Shown here: in pieces, positions 18,916 to 27,402 of the stretch
Position numbering within the stretch: the stretch's first letter is position 1
How the letters are laid out: the number at the start of each line of letters is the position of its first letter
From: Candidatus Caenarcanales bacterium
Lineage (GTDB): Bacteria > Cyanobacteriota > Vampirovibrionia > 2-02-FULL-35-15
Assembly (NCBI GenBank): GCA_020050435.1
Contig: JAGVKQ010000007.1
Span: forward strand, 186,001-250,000
Direction: 5' to 3'
DNA length: 64,000 nt
Translations under genes and position numbers: made by a program
Notes under the pieces: generated by a model
The model's database searches: none
What the model was told of the DNA's origin: nothing
Seen by the model: only the letters and a program-made list of their open reading frames with translations

Positions 18916-19962
18916 ATGCTTAATAAGAAAAAAATACTATTAATTAATCTTTCAATATTGACACTTCTGTCAACAACTTCTTTGTTATCAGCTTTTGCTT
19001 TTGATGAAAAAAAGGCTGAAAACCCAAAACCAGCAAGTGCCAGTGTTTATAATCTTGGCCTAAAGAGCTATGAACAAGGTGATGTTGCATCTGCTATAAG
19101 TTTTTTTAAAAGAGCAGTAGACTTAGATCCAAATTTTATAGATGCTTACTATAATCTTGGAGCAATTTATAAAAAACAAAAAAATTATGTTGAAGCTATT
19201 AGCTCGCTACAAAAAGCTGTTGATTTAAATCCAAAAGATGAAGATGCTAAGTATGAATTAGCGTATTGTTATATGGAGGAAAAGAACTATGAAAAGGCTA
19301 AGAAATATTACTCTACTATTTCAAATACTTTCCCTAAATACTCAGAAGTTGTAAAGAATCTAGCATTAATTGATCAATATTCTGCAGGAAGTGAACAGCA
19401 AAGAATCTTAGCAAATACACAAAAACCAGAAGCAGGTTTAGATATTTCTCAGGCTCAGATCTTGGCTGATACATTAGCTGAAGAAAAAGAAGCACTAAAG
19501 AAAAAACATGAAAATCTTCTTGTAAATGCTCTTACTAAATCTTCTAGAGAAAACTTGAAAGAGCCTATAAAAACTATTAGTGATACTTTTAATGGACCTA
19601 CAGGAATTGCAAAAGACAGTAAGAACAATATCTATGTAGCAAATTTTGTAAAAGATTCTATTGAAAAAATTAAAACTGATGGCACTAAAGAGATATTTTT
19701 GGATAGGGTCGGGTTATTGGGACCAGTTGGATTGGCTATAGATGAAGATGATAATGTCTATGTGGCTAACTATAGTGGTAATTCCATAGTTAGAATTACT
19801 CAGGATAGAGAAGTAATAGTTCTTGTAGATAAAATTGTCAGACCATACTATTTATTTTATGATAAACGTGTAAATAAGTTATTTGCTACTGTTCAAGGAA
19901 ATGACTCATTAGTAGAAATTGATACTAGAAATATTGGTAAATTGCCGATTACGTTTAGATGA
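18916..19962 (+). CDS. Exported TPR plus NHL-repeat protein
   Basis: A signal peptide covers about residues 1-30 (KKILLINLSILTLLSTTSLLSAFAF). Three TPR units occupy about 45-150 (YNLGLKSYEQGDVASAISFF, YYNLGAIYKKQKNYVEAISS, KYELAYCYMEEKNYEKAKKY). The C-terminal third carries at least two NHL-like beta-propeller repeats (GPTGIAKDSKNNIYVANF, GPVGLAIDEDDNVYVANY). It is probably a periplasmic or surface scaffold. Two or three NHL repeats alone are too few for a closed propeller. aroA starts 4 bases downstream. Confidence 0.72.
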   Translation: MLNKKKILLINLSILTLLSTTSLLSAFAFDEKKAENPKPASASVYNLGLKSYEQGDVASAISFFKRAVDLDPNFIDAYYNLGAIYKKQKNYVEAISSLQKAVDLNPKDEDAKYELAYCYMEEKNYEKAKKYYSTISNTFPKYSEVVKNLALIDQYSAGSEQQRILANTQKPEAGLDISQAQILADTLAEEKEALKKKHENLLVNALTKSSRENLKEPIKTISDTFNGPTGIAKDSKNNIYVANFVKDSIEKIKTDGTKEIFLDRVGLLGPVGLAIDEDDNVYVANYSGNSIVRITQDREVIVLVDKIVRPYYLFYDKRVNKLFATVQGNDSLVEIDTRNIGKLPITFR

Positions 19963-19966
19963 AATT

Positions 19967-21289
19967 ATGAAACAATTTATTGTCTCACCTCTCAACCACC
20001 CTATTAAGGCTACGATTTCAGTTCCGGCTGACAAATCTATTTCACATAGGTCTGTTATTTTTGGTGCTATTTCTAACGGTAGAACTGAAATTAAGAATTT
20101 ACTTGCTAGTGAAGATTGTTTAAGTACTCTAAAAATAATGCAACAACTTGGTGTGGAAGTAAATGTTTTTAATAACTATGAATCAGTTACAGTTTATGGA
20201 AAAGGTTTAAGATCATTTGTCGAACCTAAAAACATTTTAAATTGTGGAAACTCTGGCACTACTATTCGATTAATTACTGGTTTGCTCAGTGCTCAGAACT
20301 TTCTTTCTGTTTTAACCGGAGATGATTCTCTTTTAAACCGCCCTATGGGAAGAGTTGTAGAGCCGCTTACATTGATGGGAGCTAAGATTTTTGGAAGAGA
20401 GCATAATACAAAAGCACCAATAGTAATTACTCCTGGTGTTTTGCATGGAATCACTTATGAAATGTCAGTAAGTTCGGCTCAGGTGAAATCAGCTATTATG
20501 TTGGCTGCTCTCTATGCAAAAGGTGAAACAAAAATTGTTGAAAAAGAAAAATCCAGAGATCATACAGAGCGCATGCTTACTGCATTTGGAGCTAAAATTA
20601 CACAAGAGAAAAATGAAATAGTAATTGGTCCAGAACAAAGTCTGGAAGCTCAGAGCATACAGGTGCCATCTGACATTTCATCTGCAGCATTTTTTATGGC
20701 AGCAGGAAGTATAATTCCAGGTTCAGAAGTTATTATTCCAAAAGTTTTAGTAAATCCGACTAGATCAGGAATTATTACGGTACTTAAGAAAATGGGAGTA
20801 AAGGTAGAACTTACAAATAAAAAAGATGTTTCAGGTGAACCTATAGCAGATCTTTTTATTACTACTCCTTCAGAGCTTTTAGCTACTGAAGTGAAAGGCA
20901 GTACTATTCCTCTTCTTATAGATGAGATTCCTATCTTATGTATAGTGATGGCACAGGCAAAAGGAAAATCAGTAATAAAAGATGCTAAAGAACTTCGCTT
21001 TAAAGAATCAGATCGCATTAAAACAATGGTTACGGTTCTTAAAAAACTTGGTGTAGAAGTTAATGAGTTAGAAGATGGTTTGGAAATAAATGGCTTAAAT
21101 GGTGAACCTTTTAAAATAGATCCAGATATAGAGTGGCCTAAGCATTTTGATCATAGGATAGCTATGTCAGTAGCTATAGCAGCACTTAAATGTACAGAAC
21201 CAGTAAATGTACCTGGTTCAGAATGGATTTCTACATCATTCCCTAGTTTTGAAAAAATAATTTCTAAGCTTCAGGTCGCTGTGGTTTAA
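19967..21289 (+). CDS. aroA: 3-phosphoshikimate 1-carboxyvinyltransferase (EPSP synthase)
   Basis: I use the ATG at 19967 (440 residues); a longer frame from 19919 overlaps the upstream gene and has no conserved residues. Family motifs are clear: PADKSISHRSVIFGAIS, LNCGNSGTTIRLITGLL (NSGT), VSSAQVKSAIMLAALYA, DISSAAFFMAA, LIDEIPILCIVMAQA, LRFKESDRIKTM and FDHRIAMSVAIAAL. The enzyme joins PEP to shikimate 3-phosphate in aromatic amino acid synthesis. It is probably translated with the upstream exported protein gene. The end overlaps the convergent radical SAM gene by 26 bases. Confidence 0.94.
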   Translation: MKQFIVSPLNHPIKATISVPADKSISHRSVIFGAISNGRTEIKNLLASEDCLSTLKIMQQLGVEVNVFNNYESVTVYGKGLRSFVEPKNILNCGNSGTTIRLITGLLSAQNFLSVLTGDDSLLNRPMGRVVEPLTLMGAKIFGREHNTKAPIVITPGVLHGITYEMSVSSAQVKSAIMLAALYAKGETKIVEKEKSRDHTERMLTAFGAKITQEKNEIVIGPEQSLEAQSIQVPSDISSAAFFMAAGSIIPGSEVIIPKVLVNPTRSGIITVLKKMGVKVELTNKKDVSGEPIADLFITTPSELLATEVKGSTIPLLIDEIPILCIVMAQAKGKSVIKDAKELRFKESDRIKTMVTVLKKLGVEVNELEDGLEINGLNGEPFKIDPDIEWPKHFDHRIAMSVAIAALKCTEPVNVPGSEWISTSFPSFEKIISKLQVAVV

Positions 21290-22262
21290 ATTTTGAGCCT
21301 TGCCTAGTCCCTCTTCTACTCAATTCTGCCTCTATTTTCCTTAAAATCTGTTGTTTATTTCTTCTGCCACTATCTTGTTCAGCCCATTTAGGTGCTATTA
21401 ACTCACCTGGTTTTGCTTCTGCAAAAAGTCTGTGTATAACTACATGCTTTGGAAGCATTTCTAAAAAATCACATACAAGCTCTATGTATTCATCTAACTC
21501 AAGCGCTTTAAATAAACCATCTTCATATTGTTTAGCAATCTTTGTTTTTTCTAAAACTAAAAGTTGGTGAATCTTTATGGCATCAATTTTAGAAGCAGAA
21601 AGTTTTTTCATTGTTTCATAAAACATTTCTTTTGTTTCACCAGGAAGTCCAAATATCGTATGAGTGCAAACCATCAAATCTCTTTGTTTTGCTCTATGAA
21701 GGGCATCAAAAAAATCTTCTTCCGTGTGAGCACGATTTATAAAATCAAGAGTTTTATTGTGTGTGGTTTGAATCCCTACATCCAGCCACACTTCCACTTT
21801 TTCTTTATAAGTTTCTATCAAGTCTAGAACTTCTTCAGATAAGCAATCAGGTCTAGTTCCTATAGCTAAAACTACAATGTCAGGATGTGCAATGGCTTCA
21901 TCGTATATTTTTTTTAATTGATCAATGGGAGCATATGTATTTGTAAAAGATTGAAGATAAGCGATGAACTTTGTAGCACCAAAACGTTTAGAAAAAAGTT
22001 TTACTCCATCTTCTAATTGTTTTGAAATGGGATCTTCAACATCAAAAGCTCCAGCGCTGCTTCCATCAGCAGTGCAAAAAGTGCATCCGCCAAATGCTTT
22101 AACTCCATCACGATTAGGACAGTCTAGGTTTGCTTCTATTGTAATGCGTTGGACTTTTGTATTAAAGCGGTTTTTTAGATAAGAGCTAAGGGAGTTATAT
22201 AGAACTGTTGATGGTTGATGGTTGATGGTTGATGGTATTTCTTCTTGTTCAATGTTAGGCAT
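21264..22262 (-). CDS. Radical SAM protein, YhcC/TIGR01212 type
   Basis: The 332-residue protein has the signature cysteine cluster CPNRDGVKAFGGCTFC near residue 47, then FIAYLQSFTNTYAPIDQL, VVLAIGTRPDCLSEEVLDL, VWLDVGIQTTHNKTLDFINR and THTIFGLPGETKEMF. This matches the YhcC family of radical SAM enzymes, whose substrate is not settled. The N-terminal codons 10-18 consist of four copies of a 7-base repeat (22207-22234); a gain or loss of one copy would shift the frame. No Shine-Dalgarno is visible before the ATG at 22262. Confidence 0.85.
   Translation of the reverse strand: MPNIEQEEIPSTINHQPSTVLYNSLSSYLKNRFNTKVQRITIEANLDCPNRDGVKAFGGCTFCTADGSSAGAFDVEDPISKQLEDGVKLFSKRFGATKFIAYLQSFTNTYAPIDQLKKIYDEAIAHPDIVVLAIGTRPDCLSEEVLDLIETYKEKVEVWLDVGIQTTHNKTLDFINRAHTEEDFFDALHRAKQRDLMVCTHTIFGLPGETKEMFYETMKKLSASKIDAIKIHQLLVLEKTKIAKQYEDGLFKALELDEYIELVCDFLEMLPKHVVIHRLFAEAKPGELIAPKWAEQDSGRRNKQQILRKIEAELSRRGTRQGSKFKPQRPEA
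22207..22234. repeat. Tandem heptamer GTTGATG, four copies
   Basis: Four perfect consecutive copies of GTTGATG lie inside the 5' coding end of the radical SAM gene. Seven is not a multiple of three, so copy number changes would switch the reading frame. Confidence 0.85.
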
Positions 22263-22313
22263 TAACGTTATAATAATCTATCTAAGGGAGAATTGAAAGT
22301 ATTACGCTTCGCC

Positions 22314-23294
22314 ATGGTCAAATATAAAGATTATTACGAAATACTAGGAGTTAGCAGAAGTGCTACAGAAAAAGAGATTAAAAGCTCTTTTCGTAAACTT
22401 GCGCGTAAATTTCATCCCGATGCAAATAAAAACAATAAAGAGGCAGAAGAAAAATTTAAAGAGATAAATGAAGCTTATGAAGTTTTAGGTGATACTGATA
22501 AAAGAAAAAAATATGACATGCTTGGTGCAGGTTATAGCTCTGGTAGTGATTTTAGACCTCCTCCAGGTTTTGACCCTTCTGGTGCTGGTTTTGATTTTGG
22601 TAATGGTTTTGGTCAGGGGTTTGCTACTGGAAATACTCAGGACGCTAACTTTAGTGACTTCTTTGAAATGCTTTTTGGAGAAGCTTTAAGAGGTAAAGGT
22701 GGCAGTACTTTTCAGGATGTGTTTAATCAAAATACAGCCTCTCGTACTCCACCTAAAAGAAAAGGTGAAGATCAGTCTATAAGTTTAGAGCTTACAGTTG
22801 AAGAGGCTTTTAAAGGTACTACAAGAAAAATTGATATTAATGTTCCTGGGCGTAATCCAAAAAGATTGGAAGTGAAAATTCCTCCTAATGTTCGTGAAGG
22901 ATCAAAAATCAGGATGTCAGGTGAAGGGTTGCCAGGAAAAAATAGTGGGCAGTCTGGAGATTTATTTTTAGTAGTAAAACTAAGAGTACATCCGTTTTTT
23001 AAATTGGACGGAAGTGATATTCACTCTGATTTAAAAATATCACCAGCAGAAGCTATTCTTGGATCTGAAGTAGAGATTCCTACTCTTGATGGCCCGGTGA
23101 AAATGGTAATTCCTCCAGGTACTCAAAATGATAAAACCTTAAGACTGCGTGGTAAAGGCTTTTCAAAGGGTAAGGGTGAAGCCGGCAGGGGCGATCACTA
23201 TGTAAAAATAAAGGTTAGCATCCCTTCTGCAGTAAGTAGTGAAGAAAGAAAGCTTTATACAGAGCTATCCAAGTTAGAAAAGAAGAAAAAGTAA
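22314..23294 (+). CDS. DnaJ-family co-chaperone without zinc domain (CbpA-like)
   Basis: An N-terminal J domain ([35 protein letters not shown], with HPD) is followed by a Gly/Phe-rich linker (about 75-115) and a C-terminal peptide-binding domain ([35 protein letters not shown]). There is no CxxCxGxG zinc region, so it is CbpA-like and probably helps DnaK. The ATG at 22314 gives 326 residues; a TTG at 22293 sits 2 bases after AGGGAG, too close for a normal site but usable, so the start is uncertain by 7 residues. Confidence 0.85.
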   Translation: MVKYKDYYEILGVSRSATEKEIKSSFRKLARKFHPDANKNNKEAEEKFKEINEAYEVLGDTDKRKKYDMLGAGYSSGSDFRPPPGFDPSGAGFDFGNGFGQGFATGNTQDANFSDFFEMLFGEALRGKGGSTFQDVFNQNTASRTPPKRKGEDQSISLELTVEEAFKGTTRKIDINVPGRNPKRLEVKIPPNVREGSKIRMSGEGLPGKNSGQSGDLFLVVKLRVHPFFKLDGSDIHSDLKISPAEAILGSEVEIPTLDGPVKMVIPPGTQNDKTLRLRGKGFSKGKGEAGRGDHYVKIKVSIPSAVSSEERKLYTELSKLEKKKK

Positions 23295-23315
23295 TTTTTC
23301 ATAGGGGAATCCGTG

Positions 23316-23345
23316 TTGAGTGATGTATATCACTCTGTGTATATT
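23316..23345 (+). promoter_or_regulatory. Promoter with CRP/FNR-like palindromic operator
   Basis: A TTGAGT hexamer (23316-23321), an 18-base spacer and TATATT (23340-23345) form a good sigma-70 promoter. A perfect palindrome GAGTGAT-gtat-ATCACTC (23318-23335) overlaps the -35 element and spacer. Its core GTGA-N6-TCAC matches the CRP-type half-site spacing. A diverged copy lies at 23926-23955. Confidence 0.55.
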
Positions 23346-23367
23346 ATTCCTAGGGAATAAATACTAT

Positions 23368-23550
23368 ATGACAAAGAACACAATAATTACAATGGATACT
23401 TTAGATGAAGTGCATTTATTTAACCCTAAGCGAATTGATGCAAAGTCTGTCTGTTTTTTCTATGCATGTTTGCTTACATCATTTTTTGTCACTTTTTATT
23501 TTATTAGTACGGACTTTCAGTTTTATTTAAAAAACATGATTTTACACTGA
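23368..23550 (+). CDS. Small single-span membrane protein A1
   Basis: 60 residues from the ATG at 23368. The N-terminal part (MTKNTIITMDTLDEVHLFNP) is polar, followed by one membrane span (VCFFYACLLTSFFVTFYFI). The start region is duplicated at 23978. It belongs with the next two small genes to a family sharing an FFY start to the membrane span. The function is unknown. Confidence 0.5.
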   Translation: MTKNTIITMDTLDEVHLFNPKRIDAKSVCFFYACLLTSFFVTFYFISTDFQFYLKNMILH

Positions 23551-23557
23551 GGTAAAT

Positions 23558-23728
23558 ATGAAACATAGTTCTCATAGTTCAAATTCAACTCTTTTTATCC
23601 CGTCATCTTGTGCGGATTGTAGAGGAGCCTTATTCTTCTATCTCTGTATAGTCGGTGCAATTTTTATTACTTTTCAAAAAGTCTATCCCGATATAAATGC
23701 ATTCTTCTTGGGGAGACTGATCTTTTAG
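23558..23728 (+). CDS. Small single-span membrane protein B1
   Basis: 56 residues, starting 7 bases after A1, with a GAGGT ribosome site at 23549. A Ser-rich N-terminus with two cysteines (CADC) precedes a span ALFFYLCIVGAIFITFQKVYP. This span aligns with that of B2 at 24055 (AYIFFYFCLIIAFFIVFRSIYP), so the two are paralogues. The function is unknown. Confidence 0.5.
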   Translation: MKHSSHSSNSTLFIPSSCADCRGALFFYLCIVGAIFITFQKVYPDINAFFLGRLIF

Positions 23729-23925
23729 CAATATTTTTTTGCTGTTTTGCTGGATAAAATCTTTTAAATTAGAGGATATAGCTAAAGCTTTATATTTGTT
23801 TTCTCCTATGAAAATGATAATTCCTCTAGGAGCTTGTAAAATAAAATCTTAAATAGGTGACAAAAGAAGGCTTTAGGCAGAACTAAGCAGAAAAGAAAAA
23901 AGTAATTTTTTGTAGGGTAAGCAGT

Positions 23926-23955
23926 GTAGAGGTGTGCATCACTTGGGGGTATATT
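23926..23955 (+). promoter_or_regulatory. Diverged copy of the 23316 promoter
   Basis: TATATTATTTC at 23950 repeats the -10 region of the upstream promoter, and GTGTGCATCACTT keeps one half of the palindrome. The left half-site is degraded (GTGT for GTGA). It lies the same distance before A2/B2 as the first copy does before A1. Confidence 0.4.
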
Positions 23956-23977
23956 ATTTCTTAGGAATAAATACTTT

Positions 23978-24058
23978 ATGACAAGGAATACAATAATTAA
24001 AATGGGCATACTTGATGAAGTGCCATTATCTAATCTTAGTTTTAGGGAGGGAGTATGA
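23978..24058 (+). pseudogene. Truncated copy of small gene A1 (A2)
   Basis: 26 codons beginning MTRNTIIKMGILDEVPLSNL, clearly matching the first 20 residues of A1 with the same upstream region. The reading frame stops in an overlap with the ATG of B2 and lacks the membrane span. It may serve only as a leader for translation of B2. Confidence 0.45.
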
Positions 24059-24216
24059 ATCCTTTTGTCTCACCACCCATAACGGTTTATGTAAGAAAGC
24101 CAGAAAAACCATCATCATCTGCCTCAGATCTCAGCGCATATATATTCTTTTATTTTTGTTTAATAATTGCATTTTTTATTGTTTTTAGGTCAATTTACCC
24201 AGGGCTTTTTCATTAA
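24055..24216 (+). CDS. Small single-span membrane protein B2
   Basis: 53 residues from the ATG at 24055 with a strong ribosome site (AGGGAGGG at 24043). A Pro/Ser-rich N-terminus precedes the span SAYIFFYFCLIIAFFIVFRSIYPGLF. It is a paralogue of B1. Its start overlaps the stop of the A2 fragment by the ATGA arrangement, which suggests coupled translation. Confidence 0.5.
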   Translation: MNPFVSPPITVYVRKPEKPSSSASDLSAYIFFYFCLIIAFFIVFRSIYPGLFH

Positions 24217-24383
24217 TTTACCTAAATTACCTATAAATCCATAGTTTTACTCATAGAATCAAACATTACTTTTGATACCCGAGTTAATCACTCGGATATC
24301 AGACTGATTTATCCTAGACAATAGGTATATAAATCGCTATTATAGTTAAAAGTAGATTATAAAGGCGAGTAAATAAGTCGGAT

Positions 24384-26435
24384 ATGACAAGCATTCCATC
24401 ACCATCAGTATCAAGTGCACTTCTCGGAGGGCCAGTAGTACCTGGCATTGGCCAAGATGATGAACTAGAAAAAACTACTCGTACTAAAGTGGCAAGCGGT
24501 AGTGGTGAAAAGAAGCCACCTAATCTAGTTGCAGCTAGTTATGATGATGCATCTGGTGGCTCAGGTAAAAATACAAAATTTGATGAAGTAAATAGAAAGT
24601 TCACTAAAATAACTTTTGGTGCCATTGCTGCTATTGCAGTACCTACACTGTTTGCAGCATTTAGAGGTGGAGCAGAAATCCCATCTAAAGCACTAAGATT
24701 TTTTGGAGATCTCTTTGGTTCTGTTGGTGCATTAGCGGCACCATTTTTCATGGGTGGAAATGAAAAACTAAATAATAGTAAATTAGAATCAGGTAATGGC
24801 GGAAATCTCTTTGGAATGAGCAGTGATTATTTCGATAGCATAAGAGATGGTTTTTATAGATGTTGTAGTCTTGGTTTTACACCATACATTTTTGAACAAT
24901 TTATAGATCCAAAAACATGGAATAAATCTGTTTTCCATACAGCAGCAAATATTATAAATCTTCCAAATCTTGCATTCACTGGATATACATGGGGATATGG
25001 AAACTTTAAATCATTAATTGCATGGGGAATGAGAACTCAAAAAGAAATCGAAAGAAGCTCTATACTAGAACCACATACTCACGATAAAGCAAAAAATCCA
25101 AACGACCAAGTAAAGCTTGATAATCTTAATGCTGATATTCATGGTTTAAATACTATTTATAACAGCAATAAGAGAATGGCTACTATTGGAAGTATTGCAA
25201 ATCCTACATTACAAGGATTAAATCAATGTGCAGATTCATTAGCCTATATTACGGGGAAAATGGATGGGGCTGATTTTTGGGATAATCCATTTCATGGGGT
25301 GAGCAGAATTGTAAGTTTATTTGTAGGCATTCCTGAAACAGTAGCGAAGATGGTTGATTCAGCTAATAGAGTCTTGGTTAAAGAAAGAATACATTTAAAA
25401 GAAGCTCTTCCTAAAAGAGCCTATGAAACAATTGAAAGTCTTGGAGAAAAACTTAAAGATGAATTTAATCCCAATGGATCATTGTATAAGTTAAAAGATG
25501 TTTCTGAAATGATTTTCCATACATTAAGCCCACTTTCTATGTTTGCATTATTTACACCTCTTTTAGGTAAACCTTCTACTGATGAAGATGCACAAGCAAG
25601 AGGCGGTTTAAATGCAGTTCTTGATAGCTTTATAGGAAAAACAGGCAAATTCCTTACCTACATAATTACTGGTACGTATGTAGCAGTAGGAAGACTTCCT
25701 CAGTCTATTTTTCAGGCAATTTATTTTGGAAGAAAAATATATGGCGAAAAAGTAAAAGGTGAAACCAAAGAGCAAACTAATAAAGCTTTAGGTGAATTAA
25801 AAAATAGTTTATTAAACAACTCTTTTATTAGTGGTGTTTCAGGAGCTGCTAAATCTGTTATTAAAAAGTTGATTCCAGATTTTTATAGTGCACAAGAGAA
25901 AGAGCATGGATTCTTAAGTTACGAACAAATAGAAGCTAAATATGGATTTGATCAAATAGAGTCTACCTACGAAAAAGAGTTTAAAACTGTAAAATTAAAT
26001 AAAGAAAAATTAGATGAAAATCGATTGAATGAAATTGTTAGTGTTGCTATGGACTTTGTAGAAAAAAATGCTTTGTCTGGTAAGCATGATTTAAGTGAGT
26101 CTGAAAAATCTGAGATTAGTAAATTAATAGGAGAGAAAATCTTAAATTCATGTGCATCAGATAATCATCCATCACCTATTAAGAGAGAAGTGAAAATACC
26201 ATTTATAGGTGCTGACTATTTAGCAAGGTTCTTATTTAGAGGATTTGATTTGAGGTCTAGATTAGATTCTATTAATTGGACATCTGACCACCATGTTAAA
26301 GAAACTGCTTATACCAACGATGAATTGTGGAACTTTGACGCTGAGCTTTCTCCAGTAATTCTTGAATGTTTAACAGGATTTAGAAATACAATCAACAGAG
26401 CTTTTACCTTTTTTAGGTTGTTTAGCTTTTCTTAG
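24384..26435 (+). CDS. Large membrane protein of unknown function
   Basis: The 683-residue protein has a low-complexity N-terminus (about 1-70, Ser/Gly/Pro/Lys) and several hydrophobic segments (FGAIAAIAVPTLFAAFRGG, GDLFGSVGALAAPFFMGG, MIFHTLSPLSMFALFTPLLG, FLTYIITGTYVAVGRLPQSIF). The C-terminal part is long, charged and helical. No known domain is recognisable. The last 25 codons are followed by a diverged duplicate of themselves (26437-26476 repeats 26361-26400), so the present C-terminus may result from a duplication that replaced an older end ending in GSAA. Confidence 0.55.
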   Translation: MTSIPSPSVSSALLGGPVVPGIGQDDELEKTTRTKVASGSGEKKPPNLVAASYDDASGGSGKNTKFDEVNRKFTKITFGAIAAIAVPTLFAAFRGGAEIPSKALRFFGDLFGSVGALAAPFFMGGNEKLNNSKLESGNGGNLFGMSSDYFDSIRDGFYRCCSLGFTPYIFEQFIDPKTWNKSVFHTAANIINLPNLAFTGYTWGYGNFKSLIAWGMRTQKEIERSSILEPHTHDKAKNPNDQVKLDNLNADIHGLNTIYNSNKRMATIGSIANPTLQGLNQCADSLAYITGKMDGADFWDNPFHGVSRIVSLFVGIPETVAKMVDSANRVLVKERIHLKEALPKRAYETIESLGEKLKDEFNPNGSLYKLKDVSEMIFHTLSPLSMFALFTPLLGKPSTDEDAQARGGLNAVLDSFIGKTGKFLTYIITGTYVAVGRLPQSIFQAIYFGRKIYGEKVKGETKEQTNKALGELKNSLLNNSFISGVSGAAKSVIKKLIPDFYSAQEKEHGFLSYEQIEAKYGFDQIESTYEKEFKTVKLNKEKLDENRLNEIVSVAMDFVEKNALSGKHDLSESEKSEISKLIGEKILNSCASDNHPSPIKREVKIPFIGADYLARFLFRGFDLRSRLDSINWTSDHHVKETAYTNDELWNFDAELSPVILECLTGFRNTINRAFTFFRLFSFS

Positions 26436-26476
26436 TCTAGAATGTTTAATAGGTTTAAGAAATACCGTTAATAGAG
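26361..26476 (+). repeat. Duplicated 3' end of the 683-residue gene
   Basis: The 40 bases at 26361-26400 recur at 26437-26476 with roughly nine differences. The second copy, read in another frame, encodes LECLIGLRNTVNRVGSLFGSAA-stop in parallel with LECLTGFRNTINRAF of the gene. Confidence 0.7.
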
Positions 26477-26503
26477 TGGGTAGTTTATTTGGATCAGCTG
26501 CAT

Positions 26504-26539
26504 AAAAAAACGAAGGTTGGGGCACGTGCCCCAACCTTC
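26504..26539 (-). terminator. Rho-independent terminator of the DsbA-like gene
   Basis: A perfect 28-base palindrome (26512-26539, each half GAAGGTTGGGGCAC or its complement) is followed on the minus strand by a run of seven T (26510-26504). It lies 22 bases after the stop of the minus-strand gene at 26562. Confidence 0.92.
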
Positions 26540-26561
26540 CAGATCAAACGCTTAATTTAAC

Positions 26562-27284
26562 TTAGCCTAATCCTAAAGCTGAGATAATCTTCTCAAAGTG
26601 ATCAATAGGATAAGCACCAAGGATCTTAACACCATTCAATGTAAATCCAGGAGTTCCATTAAAGCCAAGAGTGCCTGCTTGTGCAGCATCAGCCTTAACT
26701 AGGGCTTCAACTTCAGGACTGTTTCTATCTGTATTGAACTTATTTATATCTAAGCCAAGGTCTTTAGCAATCTGTGTATAAAGTGGTTCTCCTAATTTGT
26801 CCTGGTTTTCAAATAACTTATCGTGGAATTCATAGTACTTACCTTGTTTCCCTGCTGCTGTTGCTGCTTTGGCTGATGGCATAGCTTGATCATGGAAACC
26901 AAGAGGAAGATTTTTATAAACATAAGAAATGTTTCTTCCGTATTTTTGAACGAGCGCCATTGTGGTTTCTGCTCCACGTTTTGAGAATGGACATTGATAG
27001 TCACTAAATACGATAATCATAATCTTGGCATTTCTATCTCCAAGTACTGGAGTGTTTCCAAGGTCTACATTAACTTTATCTGCAAGTTGCTTCTTGAATT
27101 CTTCTTCTGGATTTGGTGGAGGTGGTGCAGCTGGTTGTGGCACAACCTGGGGAATTACCTGTGTTGGTTGATTTGCCGCAATTCCGCCATTCTTTCCATT
27201 AAATTCTTTATCTAACAAATTTAATGCAACGATTGCAATTAAACCGATTATTAATATTTTTTGTGTTTCTTTACTCATTTGCAT
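26562..27284 (-). CDS. Membrane-anchored DsbA-like thioredoxin-fold protein
   Basis: I choose the ATG at 27284 (240 residues), preceded by AAAAAGGTGAT; the longer frame to 27353 has no ribosome site. An N-terminal anchor (ILIIGLIAIVALNLL) and a Gln/Pro-rich linker precede a DsbA/DsbG-type domain with VFSDYQCPFSKRGAET. The active site is CPFS rather than CxxC, so the second redox cysteine is missing; such proteins can act as reductases or isomerases with one cysteine, or have lost redox function. FNGTPGFTLNGVKILGAYP is the cis-Pro region. It has its own terminator. Confidence 0.82.
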   Translation of the reverse strand: MQMSKETQKILIIGLIAIVALNLLDKEFNGKNGGIAANQPTQVIPQVVPQPAAPPPPNPEEEFKKQLADKVNVDLGNTPVLGDRNAKIMIIVFSDYQCPFSKRGAETTMALVQKYGRNISYVYKNLPLGFHDQAMPSAKAATAAGKQGKYYEFHDKLFENQDKLGEPLYTQIAKDLGLDINKFNTDRNSPEVEALVKADAAQAGTLGFNGTPGFTLNGVKILGAYPIDHFEKIISALGLG

Positions 27285-27402
27285 ATTTTTATCACCTTTT
27301 TGTAAAGGCAATTCATGAATTGCCTCTTCCTTTAACGTACCACTATAAAACAAGACTAAACTATTTTAAAATAGTTCTTTATGAAAATAATGTAAAGACT
27401 GT

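Noticed and set aside
23806..24009. 67-codon minus-strand frame
   Set aside because: It covers the duplicated promoter of the small membrane protein genes and shows no ribosome site or relatives within the window.
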